A DNA stretch of 64,000 bases from assembly GCF_900113615.1 (NCBI RefSeq), contig NZ_FOPZ01000015.1, forward strand, positions 20,103-84,102, written 5' to 3'. This document shows, one piece after another, positions 25,777-34,708 of the stretch. How positions within the stretch are numbered: position 1 is the first letter of the stretch; every line of letters begins with the position of its first letter. A program made the position numbers and the translations under genes. Source of the DNA: Halorubrum aquaticum (GTDB taxonomy: Archaea > Halobacteriota > Halobacteria > Halobacteriales > Haloferacaceae). Under the pieces are notes generated by a model. That model saw only the letters and a program-made list of their open reading frames with translations, ran no database searches and was not told where the DNA came from.

Positions 25777-26310
25777 ATGAACAGAGTCGAAATCGAGATT
25801 CCGGACGACGTCTCCGCCGAGACCGATCACCTCGAACTCACCGTCGAGGGTCCCAACGGGAGCGTCACGCGACGCCTCTGGTACCCCGACATCGACGTGT
25901 CGGTCGAGGACGGTGCGGTCGCGATCGCCTCGGAGAACGAGGACGCGAAGACGAACGCCACGGTCGGCACCTTCGAGAGCCACGTCTCCAACATGGTCCA
26001 CGGCGTGACCGAGGGGTGGGAGTACACGATGGAAGTGTACTACGCTCACTTCCCGATGCAGGTCAACGTGGACGGCGACGAGGTCGTCATCGAGAACTTC
26101 CTCGGCGAGAAGGCGGAGCGACGCACCCCGATCCGCGGGGACACGGACGTACAGATCGACGGCGAGACGGTCACGCTCTCGGGCTCCGACAAGGAGGCCG
26201 TCGGGCAGACCGCCGCCGACATCGAACAGCTGACCAAGGTGACCGACAAGGACACGCGCGTCTTCCAGGACGGCGTGTACATCGTCGAGAAGCCGACCGG
26301 AGGTGCCTGA
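25777..26310 (+). CDS. rpl6: Ribosomal protein uL6
   Basis: 177 residues. Two L6 repeats with [29 protein letters not shown] and, near the end, [28 protein letters not shown]. It lies at the factor-binding side of the large subunit. Confidence 0.97.
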   Translation: MNRVEIEIPDDVSAETDHLELTVEGPNGSVTRRLWYPDIDVSVEDGAVAIASENEDAKTNATVGTFESHVSNMVHGVTEGWEYTMEVYYAHFPMQVNVDGDEVVIENFLGEKAERRTPIRGDTDVQIDGETVTLSGSDKEAVGQTAADIEQLTKVTDKDTRVFQDGVYIVEKPTGGA

Positions 26311-26311
26311 C

Positions 26312-27019
26312 ATGGCCGAGGAACTCGAAGACATCAGCGGCGTCGGTCCCTCGAAGGCGGACGCCCTTCGAGAGGCCGGCTACGAGACGGTCGAGGACGT
26401 GAAAGCCGCCTCCCAGTCGGAGCTCTCCGAGGTCGACGGCGTCGGTAACGCGCTCGCCGCGCGTATCAAAGCCGACGTCGGCGGTCTGGAGGTCGACGAG
26501 GAGGCCGAAGCGGAGATCGAAGACGAGACCGACGAGGAGGAGGCGGCGGAGGCCGACTCCGACGAGGCGGTCGAGACGGAGCTTCGTCCCCGCGGCCACG
26601 CCGAGAAGACGCCGGAACTGGACGACGAGACCGCTCGCGCGCTCGCACAGAAGCACCGCGAGGGGAAACCGCAGTTCAACCGGCAGGACTACCACAAGAA
26701 GAAGCGGATCCCGACGTCGTGGCGCAAGCCGCGCGGCGGGCTCTCCAAACAGCGGCGCCGCATGAAGGCGAAGGGTCCCGTCGTCGAGGCGGGCTTCCGC
26801 TCGCCGACGGCGTCTCGCGACCTTCATCCGAGCGGCTTCGAGGAGGTCCGCGTTCACAACACGGACGACCTCGAGGGCGTCGACGGCGACGTACAGGCGG
26901 TGCGGATCGCCTCGAAGGTCGGCGGGCGCAAGCGCGAACTGATCGAGGACGAGGCGGAGGAGCGCGGGATCCGCGTGTTGAACCCGACCTACGTCGAGGT
27001 GGAGGTGAACGATGAGTGA
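26312..27019 (+). CDS. rpl32e: Ribosomal protein eL32 with N-terminal helix-hairpin-helix domain
   Basis: 235 residues from ATG 26312, one base after the uL6 stop; a GTG nine bases earlier is less likely. The first 60 residues form a helix-hairpin-helix unit ([24 protein letters not shown] and [17 protein letters not shown]) of the Rad51/topoisomerase type, followed by an acidic linker, then the L32e core ([28 protein letters not shown]). This fusion is normal in haloarchaea. Overlaps eL19 by 8 bases. Confidence 0.95.
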   Translation: MAEELEDISGVGPSKADALREAGYETVEDVKAASQSELSEVDGVGNALAARIKADVGGLEVDEEAEAEIEDETDEEEAAEADSDEAVETELRPRGHAEKTPELDDETARALAQKHREGKPQFNRQDYHKKKRIPTSWRKPRGGLSKQRRRMKAKGPVVEAGFRSPTASRDLHPSGFEEVRVHNTDDLEGVDGDVQAVRIASKVGGRKRELIEDEAEERGIRVLNPTYVEVEVNDE

Positions 27020-27473
27020 CCTGAAAGCCCAGAAACGACTCGCCGCGGACGAGCTCGACGTCGGCAAGGGCCGCGTCTGGCTCGACCCCGAGGCCCAGGA
27101 GGAGATCGAGGACGCGATCACCCGCGAGGACGTTCGCGAACTCATCGATCAGGGAACGATCCGCGCGAAGGACGCGAAGACGAACTCCCGCGGTCGGGCC
27201 CGCGAGCGCGCGGAGAAGCGCTCGTACGGCCACAAGACGGGTGCTGGCTCCCGGAAGGGGAAAGCCGGCGCGCGACAGAACACCAAGGACGACTGGAAGG
27301 CGCGGATCCGCGCACAGCGGGCCCGTCTGAAGGAGCTGCGTGACGAGGAGGACGTCCTCGACGCCACGGAGTACCGCACGCTTTACAACAAGGCGAGCGG
27401 CGGCGAGTTCGAGGACGTCGCCCGACTGGAGGCGTACATCCGGACGCAGTACGGCTACGAGGTGAACGACTAA
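27012..27473 (+). CDS. rpl19e: Ribosomal protein eL19
   Basis: 153 residues: [25 protein letters not shown] at the start and the basic stretch [16 protein letters not shown] in the middle. Its TAA shares a base with the uL18 start. Confidence 0.97.
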   Translation: MSDLKAQKRLAADELDVGKGRVWLDPEAQEEIEDAITREDVRELIDQGTIRAKDAKTNSRGRARERAEKRSYGHKTGAGSRKGKAGARQNTKDDWKARIRAQRARLKELRDEEDVLDATEYRTLYNKASGGEFEDVARLEAYIRTQYGYEVND

Positions 27474-28030
27474 TGGCGACAGGACCACGATACAAGGTGC
27501 CGATGCGGCGCCGCCGCGAGGTCCGGACCGACTACCACCAGAGGTTGCGCCTGCTGAAATCGGGCAAGCCTCGCCTGGTCGCCCGGGTGAGCAACGCTCA
27601 CGTCAGGGCGCAGCTGGTCACCCCCGGACCCGACGGCGACGAGACCCACGCGGCCGCCTCCAGCGAGGACCTCGCTGAGTACGGCTGGGACGCCCCGACG
27701 GGCAACCTCCCCAGCGCGTACCTCACGGGGTACCTCGCGGGCGCTCGCGCGGTCGACGCCGGCCTCGACGAGGCCGTCCTCGACATCGGGCTCAACACGG
27801 CGACGCCCGGCAACAAGACGTTCGCGGTACAGGAAGGAGCGATCGACGCCGGTCTCGAGATCCCCCACAACGACGACGTGCTGGCCGACTGGTCGCGCAC
27901 GCGAGGCGAGCACATCGCCGCGTACGCCGAGCAGCTCGACGAGCCGCTGTACAGCGGGGAGTTCGACGCCGACGACTTACCCGAGCACTTCGATTCCGTG
28001 CTCGATGAGCTACAGGAGGACCATGAGTAG
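27473..28030 (+). CDS. rpl18: Ribosomal protein uL18
   Basis: 185 residues. A 5S-rRNA-binding protein with [35 protein letters not shown] and [18 protein letters not shown]. The last eight bases overlap the uS5 start. Confidence 0.97.
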   Translation: MATGPRYKVPMRRRREVRTDYHQRLRLLKSGKPRLVARVSNAHVRAQLVTPGPDGDETHAAASSEDLAEYGWDAPTGNLPSAYLTGYLAGARAVDAGLDEAVLDIGLNTATPGNKTFAVQEGAIDAGLEIPHNDDVLADWSRTRGEHIAAYAEQLDEPLYSGEFDADDLPEHFDSVLDELQEDHE

Positions 28031-28670
28031 ACATAACGACGGCTGGGAACCGCGAACGCGGCTCGGCCGCAAGGTACAGAACGGCGACATCACGTCGATG
28101 GAACAGGCGCTCGACTCCGGACTCCCGCTGAAGGAGGCCGAGATCGTCGACCAGCTCCTCCCGGGGCTCGAAGACGAGGTGCTGGACATCAACATGGTCC
28201 AGCGCATGACCGACTCCGGCCGACGCGTGAAGTTCCGGTGTGTCGTGGCGGTGGGTAACCGCGACGGCTACCTCGGCTACGCGCAGGCGCGGGACGACCA
28301 GGTCGGCGGCGCGATCCAGAAGGCGATCGACGTCGCGAAGCTGAACGTCATCGAGGTCGACCGCGGCTCGGGTTCCTGGGAGGACCAGCCCGGCGGCACG
28401 AACTCGCTGACCCGGACGGCGAAGGGGAAGGCCGGCTCCGTCACCGTGGAGATCAAGCCCGCCCCGCAGGGGCTCGGGCTGGCCGCCGCGGAGACGGTGC
28501 GGAACATCCTGGAGCTCGCCGGCGTCGAGGACGCCTGGACGAACTCCGACGGCAACACCCGGACCACCGTCAACCTCGCGAAGGCGACGTTCAACGCCCT
28601 GGAGAACGCGGCGCAGTCCCGCACGCCCCAGCACGCGCGACAGGTCCACTACGACGAGGTGAGCGAGTGA
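28023..28670 (+). CDS. rps5: Ribosomal protein uS5
   Basis: 215 residues from ATG 28023; earlier in-frame codons lie deeper in uL18. The double-stranded-RNA-binding-like core includes [23 protein letters not shown], and the C-terminal domain has [23 protein letters not shown]. One-base overlap with uL30. Confidence 0.97.
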   Translation: MSRHNDGWEPRTRLGRKVQNGDITSMEQALDSGLPLKEAEIVDQLLPGLEDEVLDINMVQRMTDSGRRVKFRCVVAVGNRDGYLGYAQARDDQVGGAIQKAIDVAKLNVIEVDRGSGSWEDQPGGTNSLTRTAKGKAGSVTVEIKPAPQGLGLAAAETVRNILELAGVEDAWTNSDGNTRTTVNLAKATFNALENAAQSRTPQHARQVHYDEVSE

Positions 28671-29134
28671 TGCAGGCGATCGTTCAGCTCCGCGGGGAGG
28701 TCAACGTGAACGAGGGCGTCGTCGACACGCTCGACATGCTGAACGTCGGGCGCGTCAACCACGCGACGTTCGTTCCGGAGACCGACTCCTACCGCGGCAT
28801 GATCACGAAGGTAAACGACCTCGTCGCCTTCGGCGAGCCGAGCGTCGAGACGGTGGCGGCCACCATCGAGCGGCGCGGCGAGCCCATCGAGGGCGACGCC
28901 GACGTCGACGACGAGTGGGTCGCGGAACACACCGACTACGACGACGTGGCGGCGCTGGCCGAGGCGATCGTCGCGGAGGAGACGACGCTGCGCGAGCAGG
29001 GCCTCTCCCCGACGCTCCGGCTTCACGCTCCGCGCGGCGGCCACGACGGCATCAAACACCCGATCATCGAGGGAGGCGAGCTCGGTCGCCACTCCACCGA
29101 GGAGATCGACTCGCTCCTGGAGGCGATGCGATGA
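28670..29134 (+). CDS. rpl30: Ribosomal protein uL30
   Basis: 154 residues, the longer archaeal type. [35 protein letters not shown] and the C-terminal LHAPRGGHDGIKHPIIEGGELG are characteristic. ATGA overlap with uL15. Confidence 0.97.
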   Translation: MQAIVQLRGEVNVNEGVVDTLDMLNVGRVNHATFVPETDSYRGMITKVNDLVAFGEPSVETVAATIERRGEPIEGDADVDDEWVAEHTDYDDVAALAEAIVAEETTLREQGLSPTLRLHAPRGGHDGIKHPIIEGGELGRHSTEEIDSLLEAMR

Positions 29135-29628
29135 CGAACAAGAATCGCCGACAGCGCGGCTCCCGAACCCACGGCGGCGGGACCCACAAGAACCGGCGCG
29201 GTGCCGGTCACCGCGGCGGTCGCGGCGCCGCCGGCCGCTCGAAACACGAGTATCACAACTACGGACCGCTCGGCAAGCACGGCTTCAAGCGCCCCGAGGA
29301 CTCGAAGACGGAGGTCCTCGAGGTCAAAGCCCAGAAGCTCGACGAGGACGCGGCGCTGTACGTCGCGGAGGACCTCGCCGAGGAGGACGGCGACGCGTAC
29401 GTCATCGACGCCCGCGACGTCGTCGAGGACGGCCACGACGCCGACGTGGTGAAGGTGCTCGGCGGCGGACAGGTCCGCCGTGAGCTCCACGTCACCGCCG
29501 ACGCGTTCACGGCCGGCGCGGTCGAGGGGATCGAGTCCGCCGGCGGCGAGGCGACGCTCTCGGAGCGCGCCGAGGAGGCCGCCGACGAAGCAGAAAACAC
29601 TTCCGACGACGAGACCCACGAGGCGTAA
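29131..29628 (+). CDS. rpl15: Ribosomal protein uL15
   Basis: 165 residues. It opens with a Gly/Arg-rich tail (RQRGSRTHGGGTHKNRRGAG, then HRGGRGAAG) and has the KVLGGGQVRRELHVTADAFT core with an acidic end. Followed two bases later by secY. Confidence 0.97.
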   Translation: MTNKNRRQRGSRTHGGGTHKNRRGAGHRGGRGAAGRSKHEYHNYGPLGKHGFKRPEDSKTEVLEVKAQKLDEDAALYVAEDLAEEDGDAYVIDARDVVEDGHDADVVKVLGGGQVRRELHVTADAFTAGAVEGIESAGGEATLSERAEEAADEAENTSDDETHEA

Positions 29629-29630
29629 CG

Positions 29631-31109
29631 ATGAGTTGGAAGGAGGTCGCCGAACCGGTGCTCTCGCGGATGCCCGTCGTGGAGCGGCCCGCGGGTCACG
29701 TCCCGTTCAGACGTAAGCTCATGTGGACGGCGGGGATCCTGCTCGTCTACTTCTTTTTGACCAACATCAATCCGTTCGGCCTGGCGGCCGGACAGGGGAG
29801 CGACTTCTTCGGGCAGTTCCGCTCGGTGTTGGCCGGGGAGTCGGGCTCGCTGTTACAGGTCGGCATCGGGCCGATCGTCACGGCGTCGATCGTCTTGCAG
29901 CTGCTCGGCGGTGCGAACCTGCTCGGCCTCGATACGGACGACCCGCGCGATCAGGTCCTGTATCAGGGCCTCCAGAAGCTGCTCGTGATCATCGTCACCG
30001 CGCTCACGGCCGCGCCGATGGTGTTCACCGGCGAGTTCCTTCCAGCCGATCAGGCCGTCGGACAGGCCCTCGGGATCGGCGAGTTCGGCGTCGAGGTACT
30101 GATCTTCGCGCAGATCTTCGTCGGCGGCGTCCTCATCCTGTTCATGGACGAGATCGTGAGCAAGTGGGGCGTCGGCTCCGGCGTGGGGCTGTTCATCATC
30201 GCCGCCGTCAGCCAGCAGATCGTCGGGGGCTTCTTCAGCTTCTCGGCGCTCGGCGCGCCCGGCTTCTTCGCGAGTTGGTACGGGATCGTCTTCGGCGACG
30301 TTCCCGTCTCGTTGTCGCCGTTCACGGCCGAGGGGCTCCAGAACCTGCTTTTCGATCCGGGCAACGTTCTGGCGCTCTTCACGACGGTGTTCATCTTCGG
30401 GATCGTCGTGTACGCGGAGTCGGTCCGCGTCGAGATCCCGCTGTCACACGCCCGCGTGAAGGGCGCTCGCGGTCGCTTCCCCGTGAAGCTCATCTACGCG
30501 TCCGTCCTGCCGATGATCCTCGTTCGCGCGCTGCAGGCGAACGTCCAGTTCCTCGGCCAGATCCTCTCCTCGCAGTGGGCGGGGATGCCCGGATGGCTCG
30601 GGACCTACAGCGACCAGGGACAGCCCCTCTCGGGCCTGTTCTACTACCTGAACCCGATCCAGTCGCGGACCGAGTGGATGTGGTTCCTCGGGGAGATCCC
30701 GGCGTCGGTCGAGCCGTGGATGATCGCCGTTCGGCTCGCCATCGACCTGTTGTTCATGGTCGTCGGCGGGGCGATCTTCGCGATCTTCTGGGTCGAGACC
30801 ACCGGCATGGGGCCGGAGGCGACCGCGGAGCAGATCCAGAACTCCGGGATGCAGATCCCCGGGTTCCGTCGGAACCCGCAGGTCGTCGAGAAGGTCATGG
30901 AGCGGTACATCCCGCAGGTGACCGTCATCGGCGGCGCGCTCGTCGGGCTGCTCGCCGTCATGGCGAACTTGCTCGGCACCATCGGACAGGTCTCCGGTAC
31001 GGGCCTGCTGCTCGCGGTCTCCATCACGTACAAGCTGTACGAGGAGATCGCAGAGGAGCAGCTCATGGAGATGCACCCGATGATGCGCCAGATGTTCGGT
31101 AACGAGTAA
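29631..31109 (+). CDS. secY: Preprotein translocase subunit SecY
   Basis: 492 residues with about ten hydrophobic helices. It is the channel of the Sec translocon (with SecE and Sec61beta, not in this window). The signature SRMPVVERPAGHVPFRRKL start, the cytosolic loop around VYAESVRVEIPLSHARVKGARGRFPVKLIYASVLPMI, and the LYEEIAEEQLMEMHPMMRQM end are archaeal. It closes the ribosomal cluster. In haloarchaea adk normally follows; here an integrase module follows instead. Confidence 0.98.
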   Translation: MSWKEVAEPVLSRMPVVERPAGHVPFRRKLMWTAGILLVYFFLTNINPFGLAAGQGSDFFGQFRSVLAGESGSLLQVGIGPIVTASIVLQLLGGANLLGLDTDDPRDQVLYQGLQKLLVIIVTALTAAPMVFTGEFLPADQAVGQALGIGEFGVEVLIFAQIFVGGVLILFMDEIVSKWGVGSGVGLFIIAAVSQQIVGGFFSFSALGAPGFFASWYGIVFGDVPVSLSPFTAEGLQNLLFDPGNVLALFTTVFIFGIVVYAESVRVEIPLSHARVKGARGRFPVKLIYASVLPMILVRALQANVQFLGQILSSQWAGMPGWLGTYSDQGQPLSGLFYYLNPIQSRTEWMWFLGEIPASVEPWMIAVRLAIDLLFMVVGGAIFAIFWVETTGMGPEATAEQIQNSGMQIPGFRRNPQVVEKVMERYIPQVTVIGGALVGLLAVMANLLGTIGQVSGTGLLLAVSITYKLYEEIAEEQLMEMHPMMRQMFGNE

Positions 31110-31120
31110 CCCCATTGGGG
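31110..31120 (+). terminator. Short hairpin after secY
   Basis: ccccattgggg immediately after the secY stop, followed by an A/T-richer stretch. It is a weak candidate terminator for the ribosomal operon. Confidence 0.35.
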
Positions 31121-31127
31121 TCCCACA

Positions 31128-31137
31128 CTTTATTTAG
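31128..31137 (+). promoter_or_regulatory. TATA-like box of the integrase operon
   Basis: ctttatttag, centred about 27 nt before the ATG at 31159. It marks the start of the low-GC island. Confidence 0.5.
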
Positions 31138-31158
31138 TAAGTCCACGTAGCCGCGGGT

Positions 31159-31779
31159 ATGGCCAGCGGCTCACACAGCAAAGTCAAACTCAACGTCCGT
31201 GTTCCGCCCTCGAAGAAAGAGGAGTGGAAGGACGCTCTGGAAGACGGTGAAACTCTCACTTCCCTCGTCCGCCGCGCTGTTGATAGGGAGATCAATAACG
31301 AGTATACGCATGTCAAAACGGTTGAGAATCTCGGAGGGACGGACTCTGTAGATATCGACACGACAGGGATCGAGAACCGGATTGACGACCTACAATCGAC
31401 GGCCAACGCTGTAAATCGTAAAATCGACACATTAGCTGCGACTGTAGATGATGATGGAGAAGATGAGTCTATCGAAGGACTCTCGATGGATATTTTGCCG
31501 CGATTACCGGTATACCCGTCTGATATCCCGGACCACGTCCTCAGGGATATGGGTGGGAAGGAGGATATGACCTCAGAGGACTACGTCGAATTTATTGTTG
31601 AAGCCGGAATGGACCCGTCAACTGACGTGATGATCGACGGGTCGGCACAACGCATCTCGACTGATATGCGTGAGCCCGAACACAAGGTGCGACAGGCACT
31701 GCTCCACTTGGAACAAAACACTACTGAGGGTGTCCATAGCGCGATCGTTGATGGAACGCGCCACTGGATGAGAGTGTGA
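31159..31779 (+). CDS. Integrase-linked protein, ribbon-helix-helix-like N-terminus and coiled coil
   Basis: 206 residues. The N-terminal 55 residues (KVKLNVRVPPSKKEEWKDALEDGETLTSLVRRAVDREI) have the beta-strand plus two-helix pattern of a ribbon-helix-helix DNA-binding domain. A heptad-like region follows (IENRIDDLQSTANAVNRKIDTLAATV), then an acidic part and a C-terminal domain that could be a small winged helix. It ends four bases before the integrase, so it is probably its operon partner, such as a directionality factor or repressor. That role is inference; I do not recognise a named family. Confidence 0.75.
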   Translation: MASGSHSKVKLNVRVPPSKKEEWKDALEDGETLTSLVRRAVDREINNEYTHVKTVENLGGTDSVDIDTTGIENRIDDLQSTANAVNRKIDTLAATVDDDGEDESIEGLSMDILPRLPVYPSDIPDHVLRDMGGKEDMTSEDYVEFIVEAGMDPSTDVMIDGSAQRISTDMREPEHKVRQALLHLEQNTTEGVHSAIVDGTRHWMRV

Positions 31780-31783
31780 TAGT

Positions 31784-32905
31784 ATGCGGAATAACAAGGG
31801 CCAGTTTTTAACACCTGATGACAAGTCGATCAGTAGCGAATGTGAAGAGTTACTAGGCCTATATGTGGAGAGTCTCAAACAGCAAAAGGACGGGACGAAA
31901 GAGTCCACAATCACAACCCGACGTCGTGAAGTACGCTACTGGTTGGCGTTCTGTGAATCAAATAATATCGATCCTCTCGCTGCTACGACTGACGACGTTA
32001 AAGGATACATTCAGGTGAACTCACACCTTGCGGATACGACTCGGGGTTCGTATTATCGCTCCGTACAGTCATTCTACAGTATCGTCCAAAACGACGCTGC
32101 GGAGGAGCGACTCAAACTCGAAAACGGTCACCCGTGTAAGGATCGGGATACGATCAACCTGAAAGAGGATTACAACATCCACGAGAACAAGGCAGAGTAC
32201 AAACTCCAACACGATCTCGCGGGTGACGATATCGATGGTGTTCGGGACGGTTCGAGCGATATTCTCGCTCTCAAACCGGATCAAATTGAGCGACTGTTTG
32301 AGTCGGTATCGGGTAAGACACCGGAAGCGCGCCTTCGAAACGAGATCGCGGTGAGATTAAACTGGTATACTGGCTGTCGGAGCGTCGAACTATCGAGATT
32401 GGATATCGATCAGATCGACTGGGAGGAGTGCAAGATTAATGTTCGAAGTGCCAAGTTGAACCCGAAGGAACATAGCGATCTAATCAGACGCGATGTTTAC
32501 TTCCCGGAAGAATTCCGATTCCAACTGAAGCGGTGGTGCCGAAGAGTTCGTCATTCCTTTTCGTCCGCAGTGGAACCCAACTCGGGGAATATCTTGGTCA
32601 CCACTCAAAGTTCCAAAATGCCGGGACCGCAGATCAATAACATCGTCAAGCAAGCAGCCAAGAATGCTGGAGTACAGCGACCTCTACGTCCGGCCGATTC
32701 GGGTCCTAACGATGAAATTAAAGAGTGGTTCGTTACGACTCATCGGATTCGGAGATCTGCTATTTCTCACTGGGTGAACGATTGTGAGTCGTTGGGACTT
32801 CATCAGGTCAGGCGTATTGCGGGGCACGCGCGTATCGAACAGACGATGGACTATGTTGAGGACGACGACGATCAGATAGCCTCAGACTATCAAAAAGCAA
32901 TGTAA
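31784..32905 (+). CDS. Tyrosine recombinase (phage/plasmid-type integrase)
   Basis: 373 residues. The N-terminal core-binding (SAM-like) domain spans about residues 25-120 (TITTRRREVRYWLAFCE, TRGSYYRSVQSFYS). The catalytic domain has the expected set: Arg in TGCRSVELSRLD (about 197), HRIRRSAISHW for the HxxR pair (about 319), GHARIEQ for the second His/Trp position (about 347) and Tyr in TMDYVEDDD (about 355). It most likely integrated the island downstream of secY. Neither attachment-site half could be recognised within the window. Confidence 0.92.
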   Translation: MRNNKGQFLTPDDKSISSECEELLGLYVESLKQQKDGTKESTITTRRREVRYWLAFCESNNIDPLAATTDDVKGYIQVNSHLADTTRGSYYRSVQSFYSIVQNDAAEERLKLENGHPCKDRDTINLKEDYNIHENKAEYKLQHDLAGDDIDGVRDGSSDILALKPDQIERLFESVSGKTPEARLRNEIAVRLNWYTGCRSVELSRLDIDQIDWEECKINVRSAKLNPKEHSDLIRRDVYFPEEFRFQLKRWCRRVRHSFSSAVEPNSGNILVTTQSSKMPGPQINNIVKQAAKNAGVQRPLRPADSGPNDEIKEWFVTTHRIRRSAISHWVNDCESLGLHQVRRIAGHARIEQTMDYVEDDDDQIASDYQKAM

Positions 32906-32945
32906 TAAACAGCTGATTATAGACTACTGGTCTGGTTCGGGCTGA

Positions 32946-33566
32946 TCACTCACGCTTTTCTGGGAGTGTATTCCAGATGCGGTTGATATTTTCTGGGGTA
33001 GTAGCTGCTGGTGTAGTATTGTTGAGGAGCTCTCGGCCCCGTTCAGTGATCTTGTACTCCCCTTTATTCGAGGTTCGGCTGAGCAAGTCGTGGAAATACA
33101 ATTCGTATAGAACCCCATACACGGCGTAGATGTTGTCGTACTGACTCACGTCTTTTGCTTTTTGAGGCGTTATACTCGTCATGTCTGATAGACTACACAA
33201 CTGGTCATAGGCATCCACACTCGTGAGGACGATATCGTTTGGTCCGATCTCCCGGTCATCGACCTGTTCGTTGAGCTCGTCTGCTATCTCTATCGAAGAC
33301 GTAACTAACGCACCGAACAGTTCGCTGTGCTGCTTCTCATATTTTTCTCTTTTACCAAGCACAAAATCTCCTTTAGCAGTCGTAATGTACATTCCACTCC
33401 TTTCAGCGGGCCCTACCTCTTCAACCAGTTCTATCTCGGTTAGCTTGCTGAGTTCTTTACTCACGTAATTGGGAGTCACATCAACCAGTACAGACAAATT
33501 CGATCTCGTCTCTCTATTCTCGGAACACACCTCTAAGATCCCCCAGTCGGTCTCTGATAGATCCAT
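32946..33566 (-). CDS. Winged-helix regulator, phage-repressor-like
   Basis: 206 residues from ATG 33566; an earlier in-frame start at 33605 would precede the TATA-like element (agttattt, minus strand, about 27 nt upstream). The N-terminal 70 residues are a winged helix (LSETDWGILEVCSENRETRSNLSVLVDVTPNYVSKELSKLTEIELV), then ERSGMYITTAKGDFVLG. The C-terminal half has a second helix-turn-helix-like part (YAVYGVLYELYFHDLLSRTSNKGEYKITERGRELL). The layout recalls haloarchaeal virus PhiH-type repressors. Divergent from the next gene, so it may control the island's mobility functions. Confidence 0.75.
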   Translation of the reverse strand: MDLSETDWGILEVCSENRETRSNLSVLVDVTPNYVSKELSKLTEIELVEEVGPAERSGMYITTAKGDFVLGKREKYEKQHSELFGALVTSSIEIADELNEQVDDREIGPNDIVLTSVDAYDQLCSLSDMTSITPQKAKDVSQYDNIYAVYGVLYELYFHDLLSRTSNKGEYKITERGRELLNNTTPAATTPENINRIWNTLPEKRE

Positions 33567-33603
33567 GTACAAAACACAAACCCGTATCAAATAACTTTTG
33601 CGC

Positions 33604-33630
33604 AATAGATTATAATACTATATCTATTCT
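33604..33630. promoter_or_regulatory. Imperfect palindrome in divergent promoter, candidate operator
   Basis: atagattata-atac-tatatctat in the 128-base region between the repressor-like gene and the following gene. It is flanked by TATA-like boxes for both directions (tttatata at 33656-33663 for the plus-strand gene). The position fits an operator for the repressor-like protein. Confidence 0.4.
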
Positions 33631-33694
33631 TATCCAGTATAGGTTTTATACAAAGTTTATATACCACGGGCCCATTCGTTTATCCGAGAACTCC

Positions 33695-34321
33695 ATGGAC
33701 GAGGATGACGACCCAAACCGGAATTACGACAAGGCGCGTGTCATCGAAGAGAATGAGCCCGAAGATCGTCACCACGATCTCGCTGTTCAGACGTTTGTGA
33801 CCGAGCTGTCGGGGGAAGCACTTTCCTCTAACGCTGGTCTCATTGAAAAAACGTTTCGAACGCTTGACTTCATCGAAGAGCTACTGATCAGAGTTGAGGA
33901 AGTTGAAAAAGAGAACACCCGACTCCGAGAGCGCTTAGATGCCTTTGGCGATATTGGTGTCGAAAAAACCAGCAAGCAATCGAAGATCGCATCAATAGTC
34001 CAGTACGCAGACAATCTCCGCAACGAAGATCAGGGTGCCATCAAGATACTCCCAAAGAATGTCTGTGGCGTAGCAAACGTCAGCCGGAGATACGCTTACG
34101 ACCTGATCGACGACATGATTCACGGTGATGGAGAGAACGGTACTGTTGGTCCTGACGGATTTGCTTGGGCGCACGATCCGACTAAAATCGACCAATACGG
34201 GTCATTAGAAAAGAAGGAGTCCCAGAAGGGGATCTTGATCGACTTCGAAGGAATTCACGGTGAACCCCTCTCTGTGAACAAGTTCAACACGGGATCTACA
34301 ACTAAGGAGGTTGCAGACTGA
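33695..34321 (+). CDS. Coiled-coil protein with possible DNA-binding domain, unknown
   Basis: 208 residues. An acidic start is followed by a coiled coil (LIRVEEVEKENTRLRERLDAF, about residues 66-90) and a segment KQSKIASIVQYADNLRNEDQGAIKILPKNVCGVANVSRRYAYDLIDDMI that looks like a winged-helix/replication-initiator-type DNA-binding module. Placed beside an integrase and a phage-like repressor, it may act in replication or regulation of the mobile element. No family was recognised. Confidence 0.7.
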   Translation: MDEDDDPNRNYDKARVIEENEPEDRHHDLAVQTFVTELSGEALSSNAGLIEKTFRTLDFIEELLIRVEEVEKENTRLRERLDAFGDIGVEKTSKQSKIASIVQYADNLRNEDQGAIKILPKNVCGVANVSRRYAYDLIDDMIHGDGENGTVGPDGFAWAHDPTKIDQYGSLEKKESQKGILIDFEGIHGEPLSVNKFNTGSTTKEVAD

Positions 34322-34708
34322 TGTCGGATTCATTCACGAAGCCACCTCCTTCATTCTTTTAATAGAATAGTGGGGAGAAATTATACTAATTCTGATGCGG
34401 TTAGTATGAGGTATACCGGCTGTAGCGGAGCGTAGCGGTTCGTTTTCCGCCTTTCTATTCGACTCAAAACACCAATTCCGTATGTTGAACTAGATCATCC
34501 GGTACTCAAAACACAACGAGACGTGAGTGGAAACTCCTCTGACGTAGTTAAACGCCGCTTGGCAGAGTTCGTTCCTTACGTGTGGAACCAAAAGTTCGTG
34601 TATCAATAGTTCGAGTTATACAGTCGATATTCGTGTCTCCTCGTCGGCGTACCTGAATTGCGAAACCTTCAGTAAACTATTTCCAACACTACTCACTTTG
34701 TCAGAGAC
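34322..34708 (+). other. 387-base gap before the DISARM-like locus
   Basis: Low-GC intergenic DNA. It contains a short direct repeat (gtagcggagcgtagcgg, 34425-34441) and an ATG-less open stretch ending at the TAG near 34609 whose translation (with HPVLKTQRDVSGNSS and FVPYVWNQKFVYQ) looks somewhat protein-like, so it may be a gene remnant. The 3' end (aaactattt, about 34674-34682) supplies a TATA-like element for the gene at 34709. Confidence 0.4.

Noticed and set aside
29723..31102. 459-codon plus-strand frame inside secY
   Set aside because: Out-of-frame reading of secY, very Arg/Pro-rich.
31110..32945. Attachment-site direct repeat for the integrase inside this window
   Set aside because: I compared the secY 3' end and spacer with the right part by eye and found no convincing long repeat; the right end is probably outside the window.
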